This document shows, piece after piece, positions 19,683-26,663 of a DNA stretch of 26,663 nt. The notes below the pieces were generated by a model that saw nothing but the letters and a program-made list of their open reading frames with translations, ran no database searches and was not told the DNA's origin. Every line of letters starts with the position of its first letter. The first letter of the stretch is position 1. This DNA comes from Alphaproteobacteria bacterium. GTDB taxonomy: Bacteria > Pseudomonadota > Alphaproteobacteria > Elsterales > Elsteraceae. Position numbers and translations under genes: made by a program. The stretch lies in assembly GCA_013297545.1 (NCBI GenBank), contig JAAFHH010000004.1, positions 1 to 26,663 on the forward strand, given 5' to 3'.

Positions 19683-20273
19683 TTATCGCATCAACGCGGC
19701 GATGGCTTGGTCGAGCGGGTCTGGCCGCTGGGCGAGGCCGCTGACCAGTCCAGCCCGGTCGGCCGGCTTGCGGTTTTGCGACAGCTTGGCCTTGCCGGTC
19801 AGGCGGCTGATTGGCAGGCGAAACGCGACGATCGCAGCAGCCAGGCCGCGCAGCTGCTCTGGCGCCAACAGATCGGGGTGCCAACTGGGCTCGTACTGCG
19901 CGCTGAGCGCCCGCACCACCGGCAACGGATCGCTGAGCGGCTCGGGCGTGCCGTCCGCGTGCACGACGACATAGTTCCAGGTCGGCACGTTGGCGCTCGG
20001 GTCCGGGTACCAAGTGGGCGAGATGTAGGCGTGCGGCCCGCTCGCCACCACCGTCTGCGGCACGCCGGCGATCAGGCTGCCGGTGTGGGGATTGGCGCGC
20101 GCCACATGGCCGTAGAGGGTGCCAAACGGCCCCTCCTCCGCCACCAATGTCAGTGGCAGGTGGGTGAGCTCGGCTGCCGGACCACGGTCGATCAGCAGCA
20201 TGAACGGGTGATCGGTCAGCACCTGCTGGCAGGCGGTGACGTCATCAAGCCGAAAGGCGGGGGGCACGAACAT
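19683..20273 (-). CDS. FMN-binding negative transcriptional regulator, PaiB family
   Basis: This 196-residue protein matches the PaiB family, with an FMN-binding split-barrel fold. Segments in order: MFVPPAFRLDD, THLPLTLVAEEG, GTLYGHVARANPH, ASGPHAYISPTWYPDP, PTWNYVVVHADGTPEPL and the C-terminal KAKLSQNRKPADRAGLVSGL. Length equals the family norm. PaiB in Bacillus represses sporulation and protease genes; in proteobacteria the role is mostly unstudied, and some members may act as flavin or haem-handling proteins. It is divergent from kdsD with 186 bp between and is followed by the PilZ gene 66 bp downstream on the same strand. Confidence 0.9.
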   Translation of the reverse strand: MFVPPAFRLDDVTACQQVLTDHPFMLLIDRGPAAELTHLPLTLVAEEGPFGTLYGHVARANPHTGSLIAGVPQTVVASGPHAYISPTWYPDPSANVPTWNYVVVHADGTPEPLSDPLPVVRALSAQYEPSWHPDLLAPEQLRGLAAAIVAFRLPISRLTGKAKLSQNRKPADRAGLVSGLAQRPDPLDQAIAALMR

Positions 20274-20364
20274 GCGCGGATGTCACCCGAAGTCCGCCCA
20301 GCCGACCAGAGCCATTGCCAGCCGCTGTGGCCTAGCAACTGGAACAGCGGTATTCGGCTGTGCA

Positions 20365-20394
20365 TTGACCCACGGGGACTGGTAGTTCGATACT
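20365..20394 (+). promoter_or_regulatory. Candidate promoter for the kdsD-lpt-rpoN cluster
   Basis: TTGACC (20365-20370) and GATACT (20389-20394) are 18 bp apart in the 186-bp gap between divergent PaiB and kdsD. Transcription near 20401 would leave a leader of about 60 nt to the ATG at 20460 and makes the ATG at 20406 unlikely. Confidence 0.45.
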
Positions 20395-20459
20395 GCGGGG
20401 CCAACATGCTTGCAAGAATCCCGCCAACCAAGCGCCCGACCAGAGAGTTCCCGACCCCC

Positions 20460-21443
20460 ATGGCCGTCTCCGCCCGCGCCCTTCTCCCGACACCCCAGCA
20501 CCGGCAAGCCGCCGTGCGCACGCTCGAGCTCGAAGCCGAAGCGTTGCAGCAGCTGGCGCGCGGTCTGGATGAAGGGTTCGATCAGGCGGTCGACTATCTC
20601 GTGGCCGCGACTGGGCGGATCATCGTCTCCGGCATGGGCAAATCCGGCCACATCGCCCGCAAGATCGCGGCCACCTTGGCGTCGACCGGCTCGCCCGCCC
20701 TCTTCGTGCATCCGGCGGAGGCCTCGCACGGCGATCTCGGCATGATCACCGCGGGCGATGCGGTGATTGCGCTGTCCAATTCGGGCGAGACGGCGGAATT
20801 AGGCGATCTGATCGCCCACACGCGGCGCTTTGGCATCGCGCTGATCGCGATCACCCGCAACACCCGCTCAGCCCTCGGCGAGGCGGCGGATGTCGTGCTG
20901 GTGCTGCCGCCGGTGGCGGAAGCCTGCCCGCTTGGCTTGGCACCCACCACCTCGACCACGGCGATGCTGGGCCTGGGCGACGCGCTGGCGGTTGCGCTGC
21001 TCGACCGGCGCGGCTTCACGGCGGCGGAATTCCAGGCCTTGCACCCGGGTGGCTCGCTCGGCCGCAAGCTCGCGCGCGTCAGCGACGTTATGCATGGCGG
21101 CGACGCAACACCCTTGGTCCGCCCGGACCAGACGATGGCGCAAGCGATCCTGGAAATGTCCGCCAAGCGGCTTGGCTGCACTGGCGTCGTTGATGATCAC
21201 GGCCACCTGATCGGCATCGTGACTGATGGCGATCTGCGCCGGAACATGGCGCCGGATCTGCTGGCCCGGCCGGTCGCCGAGCTGATGACCCGCGATCCCT
21301 TGACGATCCGCCCGCAGGCCCTCGCCGCCGAAGCGCTCGGCACTATGAACGCGCACGCGCGCACGCAGTTGTTTGTCGTCGATGCCGGCAAGCCGGTGGG
21401 CGTGATCCACATCCACGATTGCCTGCGCGCAGGTGTTGGATGA
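20460..21443 (+). CDS. kdsD: D-arabinose-5-phosphate isomerase (KpsF/GutQ/KdsD family)
   Basis: This 327-residue enzyme converts ribulose-5-phosphate to arabinose-5-phosphate, the first step to Kdo for the LPS inner core. It has an N-terminal SIS domain with VSGMGKSGHIARKIAATL (56-73), HPAEASHGD (84-92), SNSGET (106-111) and LAPTTSTTAMLGLGDALAVA. Two C-terminal CBS domains follow (about 205-327: DVMHGGDATPLV, GVVDDHGHLIGIVTDGDLRR, ELMTRDPLTIRPQALAAEAL, VVDAGKPVGVIHIHDCLRAG). The ATG at 20460 begins the family-like sequence. It overlaps lptC by 4 bp, which fits the usual alphaproteobacterial order linking Kdo supply and LPS export. Confidence 0.94.
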   Translation: MAVSARALLPTPQHRQAAVRTLELEAEALQQLARGLDEGFDQAVDYLVAATGRIIVSGMGKSGHIARKIAATLASTGSPALFVHPAEASHGDLGMITAGDAVIALSNSGETAELGDLIAHTRRFGIALIAITRNTRSALGEAADVVLVLPPVAEACPLGLAPTTSTTAMLGLGDALAVALLDRRGFTAAEFQALHPGGSLGRKLARVSDVMHGGDATPLVRPDQTMAQAILEMSAKRLGCTGVVDDHGHLIGIVTDGDLRRNMAPDLLARPVAELMTRDPLTIRPQALAAEALGTMNAHARTQLFVVDAGKPVGVIHIHDCLRAGVG

Positions 21444-22072
21444 GTGCGATCACCGACACCCCGCGCATCTTCGTCTCGCGCTGGCACACCCGGCGGGTCG
21501 CGTACCTGAAGCTGATGCTGCCAGCGGTGGCACTCGCCATCGTCACCTTGGTGCTCGCCTGGCCGAACCTGGTGCATGACGATAAGCGGGTGCGCTTGGG
21601 CCAAACGCGCGCCACCCTGCCGGACGTCGAAGCGCTGCGCCTGATCAACCCGCGCTATGTCGGGATGGATGATCAGCAGCGCCCCTTCACCGTGGTCGCC
21701 GCCAGTGCGACCCAGCAGGGCAACCAAGACAGCGAGATGCTGCTGGAACGCCCGAAAGCCGACATGACCCTCGCGTCCGGCGCTTGGGTCGCCGCCGAGG
21801 CGGACAGCGGGCGCTATGACCGGGCTGGTTCGATTCTCGATCTCGCCGGTGCCGTCCACCTATTCCACGACAGCGGCACGGAACTCCGCACCTCCAAAGC
21901 CCGCCTGTTGCTCGATCAGAACCGGGCGTTCGGCGACGCGCCGGTTGAAGGCCAGGGCCCGACCGGTATCGTCACCGGCGAAGGGTTCGACATGCGCGAC
22001 CGCGGTGCCGTCGTGCTGTTCACCGGCCGGGCCACCGCGATCCTGCACCGCACGACCGAGACTGATCCATGA
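21440..22072 (+). CDS. lptC: LPS export protein LptC
   Basis: This 210-residue bitopic protein connects the LptBFG transporter to periplasmic LptA. It has a short cytoplasmic N-terminus, one transmembrane helix (about 24-44, LKLMLPAVALAIVTLVLAW) and a periplasmic beta-jellyroll. That domain includes LINPRYVGMDDQQRPFTVVA, then ASGAWVAAEADSGRYDRAGS and LDLAGAVHLFHDSGTELRTS. Length fits the family. It begins within the kdsD stop (ATGA) and overlaps lptA, so the three genes are translationally coupled. Sequence identity to enterobacterial LptC is low, as is normal in alphaproteobacteria; position in the cluster supports the call. Confidence 0.9.
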   Translation: MSAITDTPRIFVSRWHTRRVAYLKLMLPAVALAIVTLVLAWPNLVHDDKRVRLGQTRATLPDVEALRLINPRYVGMDDQQRPFTVVAASATQQGNQDSEMLLERPKADMTLASGAWVAAEADSGRYDRAGSILDLAGAVHLFHDSGTELRTSKARLLLDQNRAFGDAPVEGQGPTGIVTGEGFDMRDRGAVVLFTGRATAILHRTTETDP

Positions 22073-22908
22073 TCGGCCGGGCGATCCTGCTGGCCGTGTT
22101 GCTGCTGACGGCTCCGGCCGCGGCCCAACTGCTCGACCGCGGCACCGGGCCATTGCAGATCGACGCCGACAACGGCATCGAATGGCGGCGCGACGAGCAA
22201 CTCTACATTGCGACTGGCAACGCCAAGGCCCGGCGCGGCGCGGTCACGGTCGCGGCCGACCGGCTGGTGGCGCGCTACCGCGAGGTGCCCGGTGGCACCA
22301 CCGATGTGTTCCAGGTCGAGGCGATTGGCCGGGTCGTGGTCACGACTGCAACAGAACGCATCGACGGCCAGCGGGCGATCTACAATGTCGACCAGGAATT
22401 GCTGGTGGTCACCGGCAACAACCTGCGCCTGGTCACCGCGACCGACGTGGTGACTGCGCGCGACAGCTTGGAATGGTGGGACGGCCGCAAGGTCGCGGTC
22501 GCCCGCGGCGATGCCGTCGCCGAGCGCCAGGACCGGCGGATCGCAGCCGACGTGCTGGATGCCACCATCATCGAAGACCCCCAGACCCGTCAGACCCGCA
22601 TCAGCCGGGTCAATGGCTTTGGCAATCTGCGCGTCTCCACTCGCACTGAGTTTGCTGCGGGCGAGCGCGGCACCTACAACCTCGACACCAACATGGCGAC
22701 CATCCTTGGCAGCGTGCGGCTGAGCCAGAACCGCAACCAGGCCGGCGGCGACTGCGCAGAGGTCAACATGACCAACGGCAACGCCGTGCTGCGCGCGGGC
22801 CAGGCCTGTGGGCGCGGCTTTGGCACTGGCCCGGTGCGCATGCTGATCACGCCAAGCGAAGGTGTGCCGCCGCCGGGCTCTGCACCGGTTGGGGGGCGCC
22901 GGCCGTGA
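22069..22908 (+). CDS. lptA: LPS transport protein LptA (OstA-like)
   Basis: This 279-residue periplasmic protein polymerises into the bridge that carries LPS to the outer membrane. A cleavable signal peptide (MIGRAILLAVLLLTAPAAAQ, cut after AAA/Q) is followed by the OstA beta-strand repeat region: GPLQIDADNGIEWRRDEQLY, ATGNAKARRGAVTVAADRLV, GQRAIYNVDQELLVVTGNN. A second repeat-like stretch (GERGTYNLDTNMATILGSVR) and a glycine/proline-rich tail follow. It is longer than E. coli LptA (185 residues), as common in alphaproteobacteria. It overlaps lptC and lptB by 4 bp each. Confidence 0.92.
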   Translation: MIGRAILLAVLLLTAPAAAQLLDRGTGPLQIDADNGIEWRRDEQLYIATGNAKARRGAVTVAADRLVARYREVPGGTTDVFQVEAIGRVVVTTATERIDGQRAIYNVDQELLVVTGNNLRLVTATDVVTARDSLEWWDGRKVAVARGDAVAERQDRRIAADVLDATIIEDPQTRQTRISRVNGFGNLRVSTRTEFAAGERGTYNLDTNMATILGSVRLSQNRNQAGGDCAEVNMTNGNAVLRAGQACGRGFGTGPVRMLITPSEGVPPPGSAPVGGRRP

Positions 22909-23681
22909 GCGTGGAGTCCACACCAGGTCCGCGTTTGGTCGCGGACAATTCGGGCCAGCCGCGCGGGCTGGTCGCGCACAATCTTGGCAAGCAGTACAAA
23001 AAGCGCCCCGTGGTGCGTGATGTCTCGCTGTCGGTCGCCCGCGGCGAGGCGGTCGGCCTGCTCGGCCCCAATGGCGCCGGCAAGACCACCTGTTTTTACA
23101 TGATCACCGGGTTGGTGGCGCCGGACTATGGCACCGTCACCCTCGATGGCCAGGACGTCACGCGCCTGCCGATGTACCGCCGCGCCCGGCTTGGCATCGG
23201 CTATCTGCCGCAGGAAGCCTCGATCTTCCGCGGCATGACGGTGGAAGAGAACATCCGCGCGGTGCTCGAAGTGGTAGAACCCGACCGCCAGCGCCGCGAC
23301 CAAACCTTGGATGAGCTGCTGGCCGAATTCTCGATCGAGCACCTGCGCCGCACGCCGTCGATCGCGCTGTCCGGCGGCGAGCGGCGGCGGGTGGAAATCG
23401 CCCGGGCACTCGCGGCGCAGCCCGTCTTCATGCTGCTCGATGAACCGCTCGCCGGCATCGACCCAATTGCCGTGGGCGATATCCGCGAACTCGTCGGCCA
23501 CTTGAAAGATCGCGGCATCGGCGTGCTGATCACCGATCATAACGTGCGCGAAACGTTGGAGATTGTCGATCGCGCCTACATCTTGCACGAGGGCAAAGTG
23601 CTGATGGAGGGCGCGCCCGCCGAAATCGTCGCCCACACCGACGTCCGCCGGGTCTATCTCGGCGAGCGGTTCAGTCTGTAG
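22905..23681 (+). CDS. lptB: LPS export ABC transporter ATPase LptB
   Basis: This 258-residue cytoplasmic ATPase powers LPS extraction by LptBFG. ABC motifs are all intact: Walker A GPNGAGKTT (54-62), Q-loop Gln103, signature LSGGERRRVEIARAL (155-169), Walker B MLLDEPLAGIDP (176-187) and switch His202 (ITDHNVRETL). The segment YLPQEASIFRGMTVEENI (100-117) is typical of LptB. It starts with GTG in the lptA stop and has about 20 extra N-terminal residues before the ABC core. lptF and lptG are not in the window, as usual for this cluster. rpoN begins 8 bp downstream. Confidence 0.97.
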   Translation: MSVESTPGPRLVADNSGQPRGLVAHNLGKQYKKRPVVRDVSLSVARGEAVGLLGPNGAGKTTCFYMITGLVAPDYGTVTLDGQDVTRLPMYRRARLGIGYLPQEASIFRGMTVEENIRAVLEVVEPDRQRRDQTLDELLAEFSIEHLRRTPSIALSGGERRRVEIARALAAQPVFMLLDEPLAGIDPIAVGDIRELVGHLKDRGIGVLITDHNVRETLEIVDRAYILHEGKVLMEGAPAEIVAHTDVRRVYLGERFSL

Positions 23682-23689
23682 ACCGCCCC

Positions 23690-25180
23690 ATGGCCTTGGC
23701 CCAGCGACTCGAATTCCGCCAAAGCCAAGCGCTGGTGATGACGCCGCAGCTGCAGCAAGCGATCAAGCTGTTGCAGCTCTCCAACATCGAACTGACGGCG
23801 TTTGTTGAAAACGAACTGGACCAAAACCCCCTGCTGGAGCGCGACGAGAGCGGCTCGCCCGCAGTCGAGGCCGAAGCCGCAGAGCCGGTGATCGACACGC
23901 CGTTGGTGAGTGACGCCGCCACGCTGGTGTCCAGCGACACGCTGCCGAGCGAGCGCGACGATCCGCTCGACCGGGATTGGACAGACGCCGCGGAAGGCTT
24001 GGACGAAGGGGCGTTTGGCGACCCGGCCTTCGCCCGCTCCGCCGGTGGTGGGTTTGACGATGAAGACGGCAGTGCCGAAGACTTCGCAACTGCGGTCAAA
24101 ACCCTGAAAGATCACCTGACCGATCAGGTGATGCTGGACCTGCAAGCGCCGGCCGACCGGATGATCGCGCTTAGCTTGATCGACCTGATCGATCCAGCGG
24201 GCTATCTGCACGCGGACTTGCCCGAAATCGCCGATCGTTTCGGTTGCGATGTTGGTGTTGTCGAGCGCGTGCTGCACCGCCTGCAGCGCTGCGACCCGAC
24301 TGGTGTGGCAGCCCGGTCGCTCGCGGAATGTCTCGCCCTCCAGCTCGCCGAAAAGCGGCGCTTGGATCCGGCGATGCAGGCGCTGCTCGACAACCTACCG
24401 CTCTTGGCCAAGCGCGATGTCGAGGCCCTCCTGAAAGTCACCGCCGTCGACCAGGAAGATTTGGCGGAGATGGTGGCGGAAATCCGCGCCCTCAACCCAA
24501 AGCCGGGCGACGCGTTCGACAGTGAACCGGCCCAGCCGGTCACCCCGGATATTCTGATGCGCGCCCAAGCCGGTGGTGCCTGGTTGGTGGAACTCAATAC
24601 CGAAACCTTGCCGCGGGTGCTGATCAACACCCGCTTCTATGCCCGCATCAACGCCAGTCTGCCGAAGGCGCAAAAGGAATATGTCGCGGAGAAGTTGGCA
24701 TCAGCCAACTGGTTGGTGAAATCATTGCACCAGCGCGCAACGACAATTCTCAAGGTTGCGACGGAAATCGTGCGCCAGCAAGATGCCTTCTTCCGCCACG
24801 GCATCCAGTATCTGCGGCCCCTGATCTTGCGCGACATTGCCGAAGCAATCGGCATGCACGAAAGCACGGTCAGCCGGGTCACGACCAACAAGTACATCGC
24901 GACACCGCGCGGCATCTATGAACTGAAGTACTTCTTCACCAGCTCGATCGGCTCCACCACCTCCGGCGCGGACGCCCATTCGGCCGAAGCCGTGCGCCAC
25001 CGCATCAAATCGCTGATCGATGCCGAAACCGCCAGCGACGTGCTGTCGGACGACCGGTTGGTCGAGATCTTGAAGGCTGAAGGCATCGATATCGCGCGGC
25101 GCACGGTGGCGAAGTACCGAGAGGCGCAGAAAATCGCGTCGTCCGTCCAGCGCCGGCGCGAGAAGCTGTTGACGCTATAG
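23690..25180 (+). CDS. rpoN: RNA polymerase sigma-54 factor
   Basis: This 496-residue sigma-54 directs RNA polymerase to -24/-12 promoters, needing an AAA+ activator. The N-terminal activator-interacting region is canonical (LEFRQSQALVMTPQLQQAIK followed by LLQLSNIELTAFVENELDQN, residues about 7-47). An acidic variable region (to about 140) leads to the core-binding domain. The helix-turn-helix HESTVSRVTTNKYIATPRG is near 388-406. The RpoN box ARRTVAKYRE (469-478) recognises the -24 element. All domains are present at normal length. The gene follows lptB by 8 bp. The usual downstream hpf and ptsN are missing; instead a convergent gene shares its last 6 bp. Confidence 0.97.
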   Translation: MALAQRLEFRQSQALVMTPQLQQAIKLLQLSNIELTAFVENELDQNPLLERDESGSPAVEAEAAEPVIDTPLVSDAATLVSSDTLPSERDDPLDRDWTDAAEGLDEGAFGDPAFARSAGGGFDDEDGSAEDFATAVKTLKDHLTDQVMLDLQAPADRMIALSLIDLIDPAGYLHADLPEIADRFGCDVGVVERVLHRLQRCDPTGVAARSLAECLALQLAEKRRLDPAMQALLDNLPLLAKRDVEALLKVTAVDQEDLAEMVAEIRALNPKPGDAFDSEPAQPVTPDILMRAQAGGAWLVELNTETLPRVLINTRFYARINASLPKAQKEYVAEKLASANWLVKSLHQRATTILKVATEIVRQQDAFFRHGIQYLRPLILRDIAEAIGMHESTVSRVTTNKYIATPRGIYELKYFFTSSIGSTTSGADAHSAEAVRHRIKSLIDAETASDVLSDDRLVEILKAEGIDIARRTVAKYREAQKIASSVQRRREKLLTL

Positions 25181-25651
25181 CGCGTCCAAGTGCTCGAGGT
25201 TCGCTAGGGTCGACGGGGTGAGCAGCAGATCGCGGGTGAGTGCTGCTCGGTGCGCTGCCGAAACAATCGCCGGAAACTGCTCGATCCGGCTATCAACCTC
25301 GACCCGCCCCGAGGGTCCCTTCACCACCAGCTGCATCCACCCGGCGGAGCGGTCGCGCTTGGTCGCGAAGTACTGCAGCTTCATGGTCTCGAGGCTCGCC
25401 CAGTCAACCCGCGAGGACCGCCAGCCGGCGACCGCGATGCCCTGATCATCCAAGGTGACGCGCTGGGTGTGGCGTTCCGCCGTGCGGATCAAGAACCACA
25501 CGCACAGCACCGCGATCCCGGTCAGCACCCATTCAACCCAGACGACCCCGTCGAGGGCGAGCACCGGCACACCGGTGATCACCGCGCCTAAGGTGCCGCG
25601 GATATAGTCCCCAACCAAGTGGCCGGGTGGGTAGCGCAACGCCTCAGTCAC
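25175..25651 (-). CDS. Membrane protein with two TM helices and PH-like domain
   Basis: This 158-residue protein starts with GTG overlapping the upstream gene's stop. Two hydrophobic helices (about 20-36 and 40-56, the latter VEWVLTGIAVLCVWFLI) form a hairpin. A cytoplasmic beta-rich domain follows: RVTLDDQGIAVAGWRSSRVD, LETMKLQYFATKRDRSAGWM, QLVVKGPSGRVEVDSRIE, then a final helix. This is the layout of bacterial PH-like (bPH) membrane proteins of unknown function. It is probably co-transcribed with the acyl-CoA synthetase. Its stop and the rpoN stop lie in the shared palindrome CTATAG. Confidence 0.75.
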   Translation of the reverse strand: MTEALRYPPGHLVGDYIRGTLGAVITGVPVLALDGVVWVEWVLTGIAVLCVWFLIRTAERHTQRVTLDDQGIAVAGWRSSRVDWASLETMKLQYFATKRDRSAGWMQLVVKGPSGRVEVDSRIEQFPAIVSAAHRAALTRDLLLTPSTLANLEHLDAL

Positions 25652-26663
25652 GGCGGAGACCTTTCTGAACCTGCTGGTAGCGCGCGAGCAGCCCCGCCAT
25701 CCGCGCCATCGCTTGGCCGTCCCCTACGGTCGGCACGCCGGCCTGGTCAAGGGTGGCGAACCAGGCCGACCGGTCAGTCAGTGTGCCGGCCATGGCGTGG
25801 AAGATCGGGCAGGGTGCCCGCACGGCCGATGCCGCGATCGCATCCACCACGGGTGCGGGGTCGACCATGAACGGCGCGGTGTGGAAGCACAAGATCTGGT
25901 CAAACGGCGGATCGGCTGCGAAGGCAGCGTCCAGGGCGCGCTGAAACCGCTCTGCGCGGGCGTCTGCGAGCAGGTCAATCGGGTTGGCGACCGCCGCTTC
26001 TGGCGGCAGACCGGCCCGCAAGGTCGCCACCATCTGAGCCGGCAGGTCTGGCACCTGCAAACCCGCCGCCGCCGCCGCGTCCGCGATCAACACGCCAGGC
26101 CCGCCGGAGTTGGAGAGGATCAGCACGCGCGGCCCGGCGCCCTTGGGGTAGGCAGCAAACGCCTTGCCCGCGAGCCAGAGTTCGTCTTGGGAGGCGACGG
26201 CCATCACGCCCGCGTCGGCCAAGGTGGCCGCCGGATCAGGATGCGCGGCTGAACCAGTATGGCGTGCAGCCGCCGCCGCCCCGGCCACCGTCACGCCGCC
26301 GAACAGCGCGACGACGGGCTTGATGCCGGCAACCCGCCGGGCGGCGGCCCGAAAGCGCGCCAGATCGCCGAAGCCTTCAAGATAGAGCAGCACGACACCG
26401 ATACTGGTATCCGCCGCCAGATGCTCCAGGTGATCGGCCACCCCAATCTGCGCGCCGTTGCCGACCGAGACCACCGTGGTCAGAGGTACGGCGAGACGGT
26501 GGCTCGCCGCAATCGCTTCTTCGGCAATGGCACCGGACTGGCTGACCAGCGCGACGCCGGCCGCCCCCGGCCCCGCACCCAGCGGCAGATCGCGCAAGAA
26601 CGATGCCGCCACCCCCTGCCCGCGGGCGAGGTTGATCAGCCCGGCACAGTTCGGCCCGGCGAT
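25644..26663 (-). CDS. NDP-forming acyl-CoA synthetase / succinyl-CoA ligase-like protein, 5' end outside window
   Basis: About 339 residues are present, and the frame runs open to base 26663. The visible part begins in IAGPNCAGLINL, the GPNC-x-G-(L/I)-N motif that follows the CoA-binding Rossmann domain in this family. Next are ALVSQSGAIAEEAI, SVGNGAQIGVADHLEHLAAD, and ARHTGSAAHPDPAATLADAG with the His expected to be phosphorylated during catalysis. LILSNSGGPGVLIADAAAAAG and VANPIDLLADA follow. These features match the alpha part of ADP-forming acetyl-CoA synthetases and their pimeloyl/other acyl-CoA relatives. Only the N-terminal CoA-binding domain is cut off. The ATP-grasp beta domain is absent at the C-terminus, so a separate beta gene or a non-catalytic role is possible. 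Acyl substrate unknown. Confidence 0.87.
   Translation of the reverse strand: MAGPNCAGLINLARGQGVAASFLRDLPLGAGPGAAGVALVSQSGAIAEEAIAASHRLAVPLTTVVSVGNGAQIGVADHLEHLAADTSIGVVLLYLEGFGDLARFRAAARRVAGIKPVVALFGGVTVAGAAAAARHTGSAAHPDPAATLADAGVMAVASQDELWLAGKAFAAYPKGAGPRVLILSNSGGPGVLIADAAAAAGLQVPDLPAQMVATLRAGLPPEAAVANPIDLLADARAERFQRALDAAFAADPPFDQILCFHTAPFMVDPAPVVDAIAASAVRAPCPIFHAMAGTLTDRSAWFATLDQAGVPTVGDGQAMARMAGLLARYQQVQKGLRRD

Noticed and set aside
22674..23636. 320-codon minus-strand frame opposite lptB
   Set aside because: lptB is unambiguous; the opposite frame is a shadow.

Overview
The window is GC-rich chromosomal DNA from an alphaproteobacterium. A Rhodospirillales-like host is my best guess. The evidence is the contiguous kdsD-lptC-lptA-lptB-rpoN order, a DUF4170 protein, a polyprenyl synthase / DUF2007 / methyltransferase cluster, and genes that often overlap by 4 bp (ATGA/GTGA) or start with GTG. 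The species assignment is inference.

Layout. (1) 1-764: the tail of a DUF4170 gene, then a complete yefM-yoeB toxin-antitoxin pair with a recognisable operator. (2) 765-1776: a small AT-rich insert with one uncharacterised gene. It is flanked by two diverged 43-bp copies of the 3' end of the neighbouring dehydrogenase gene. (3) 1777-5227, minus strand: a sulfolactate operon, suyA-suyB-slcC-comC. SlcC oxidises (S)-sulfolactate to sulfopyruvate, ComC reduces that to (R)-sulfolactate, and SuyAB splits (R)-sulfolactate into pyruvate and sulfite. A perfect 14-bp hairpin separates suyAB from the two dehydrogenase genes. (4) 5338-10156: a DMT permease, a carbonic-anhydrase-like protein lacking two of three zinc ligands, a sugar-dehydrogenase-like SDR divergent from an aldose epimerase, a YddG-like exporter and a YgjV-like membrane protein. 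(5) 10171-11282: tRNA-Thr(CGT), a small gene and an AT-rich orphan gene. (6) 11290-15294: polyprenyl diphosphate synthase, DUF2007, an N6-adenine-type methyltransferase, a PP0621-like protein, a small hypothetical and a lipoprotein with a degenerate OmpA-like domain.

(7) 15475-18405: tRNA-Arg(ACG), then accessory DNA. It holds a 466-residue uncharacterised protein, a truncated GyrI-like stub, a frameshifted SRPBCC (AHSA1-type) gene and an intact ArsR-type regulator with a perfect palindromic operator, followed by about 330 bp without a gene. (8) 18406-20273, minus strand: a CDF-like membrane protein, a PilZ protein and a PaiB-like FMN-binding protein. (9) 20460-25180: the LPS precursor/transport and sigma-54 cluster. 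(10) 25175-26663, minus strand: a membrane-anchored PH-like protein and the 3' part of an NDP-forming acyl-CoA synthetase that runs off the window.

No CRISPR array, intact transposase, integrase or rRNA was found. The parts most worth a second look are the single-gene insert with its replacement 3' end, the zinc-ligand-deficient carbonic anhydrase, the AT-rich orphan behind tRNA-Thr, and the decaying ArsR operon behind tRNA-Arg.
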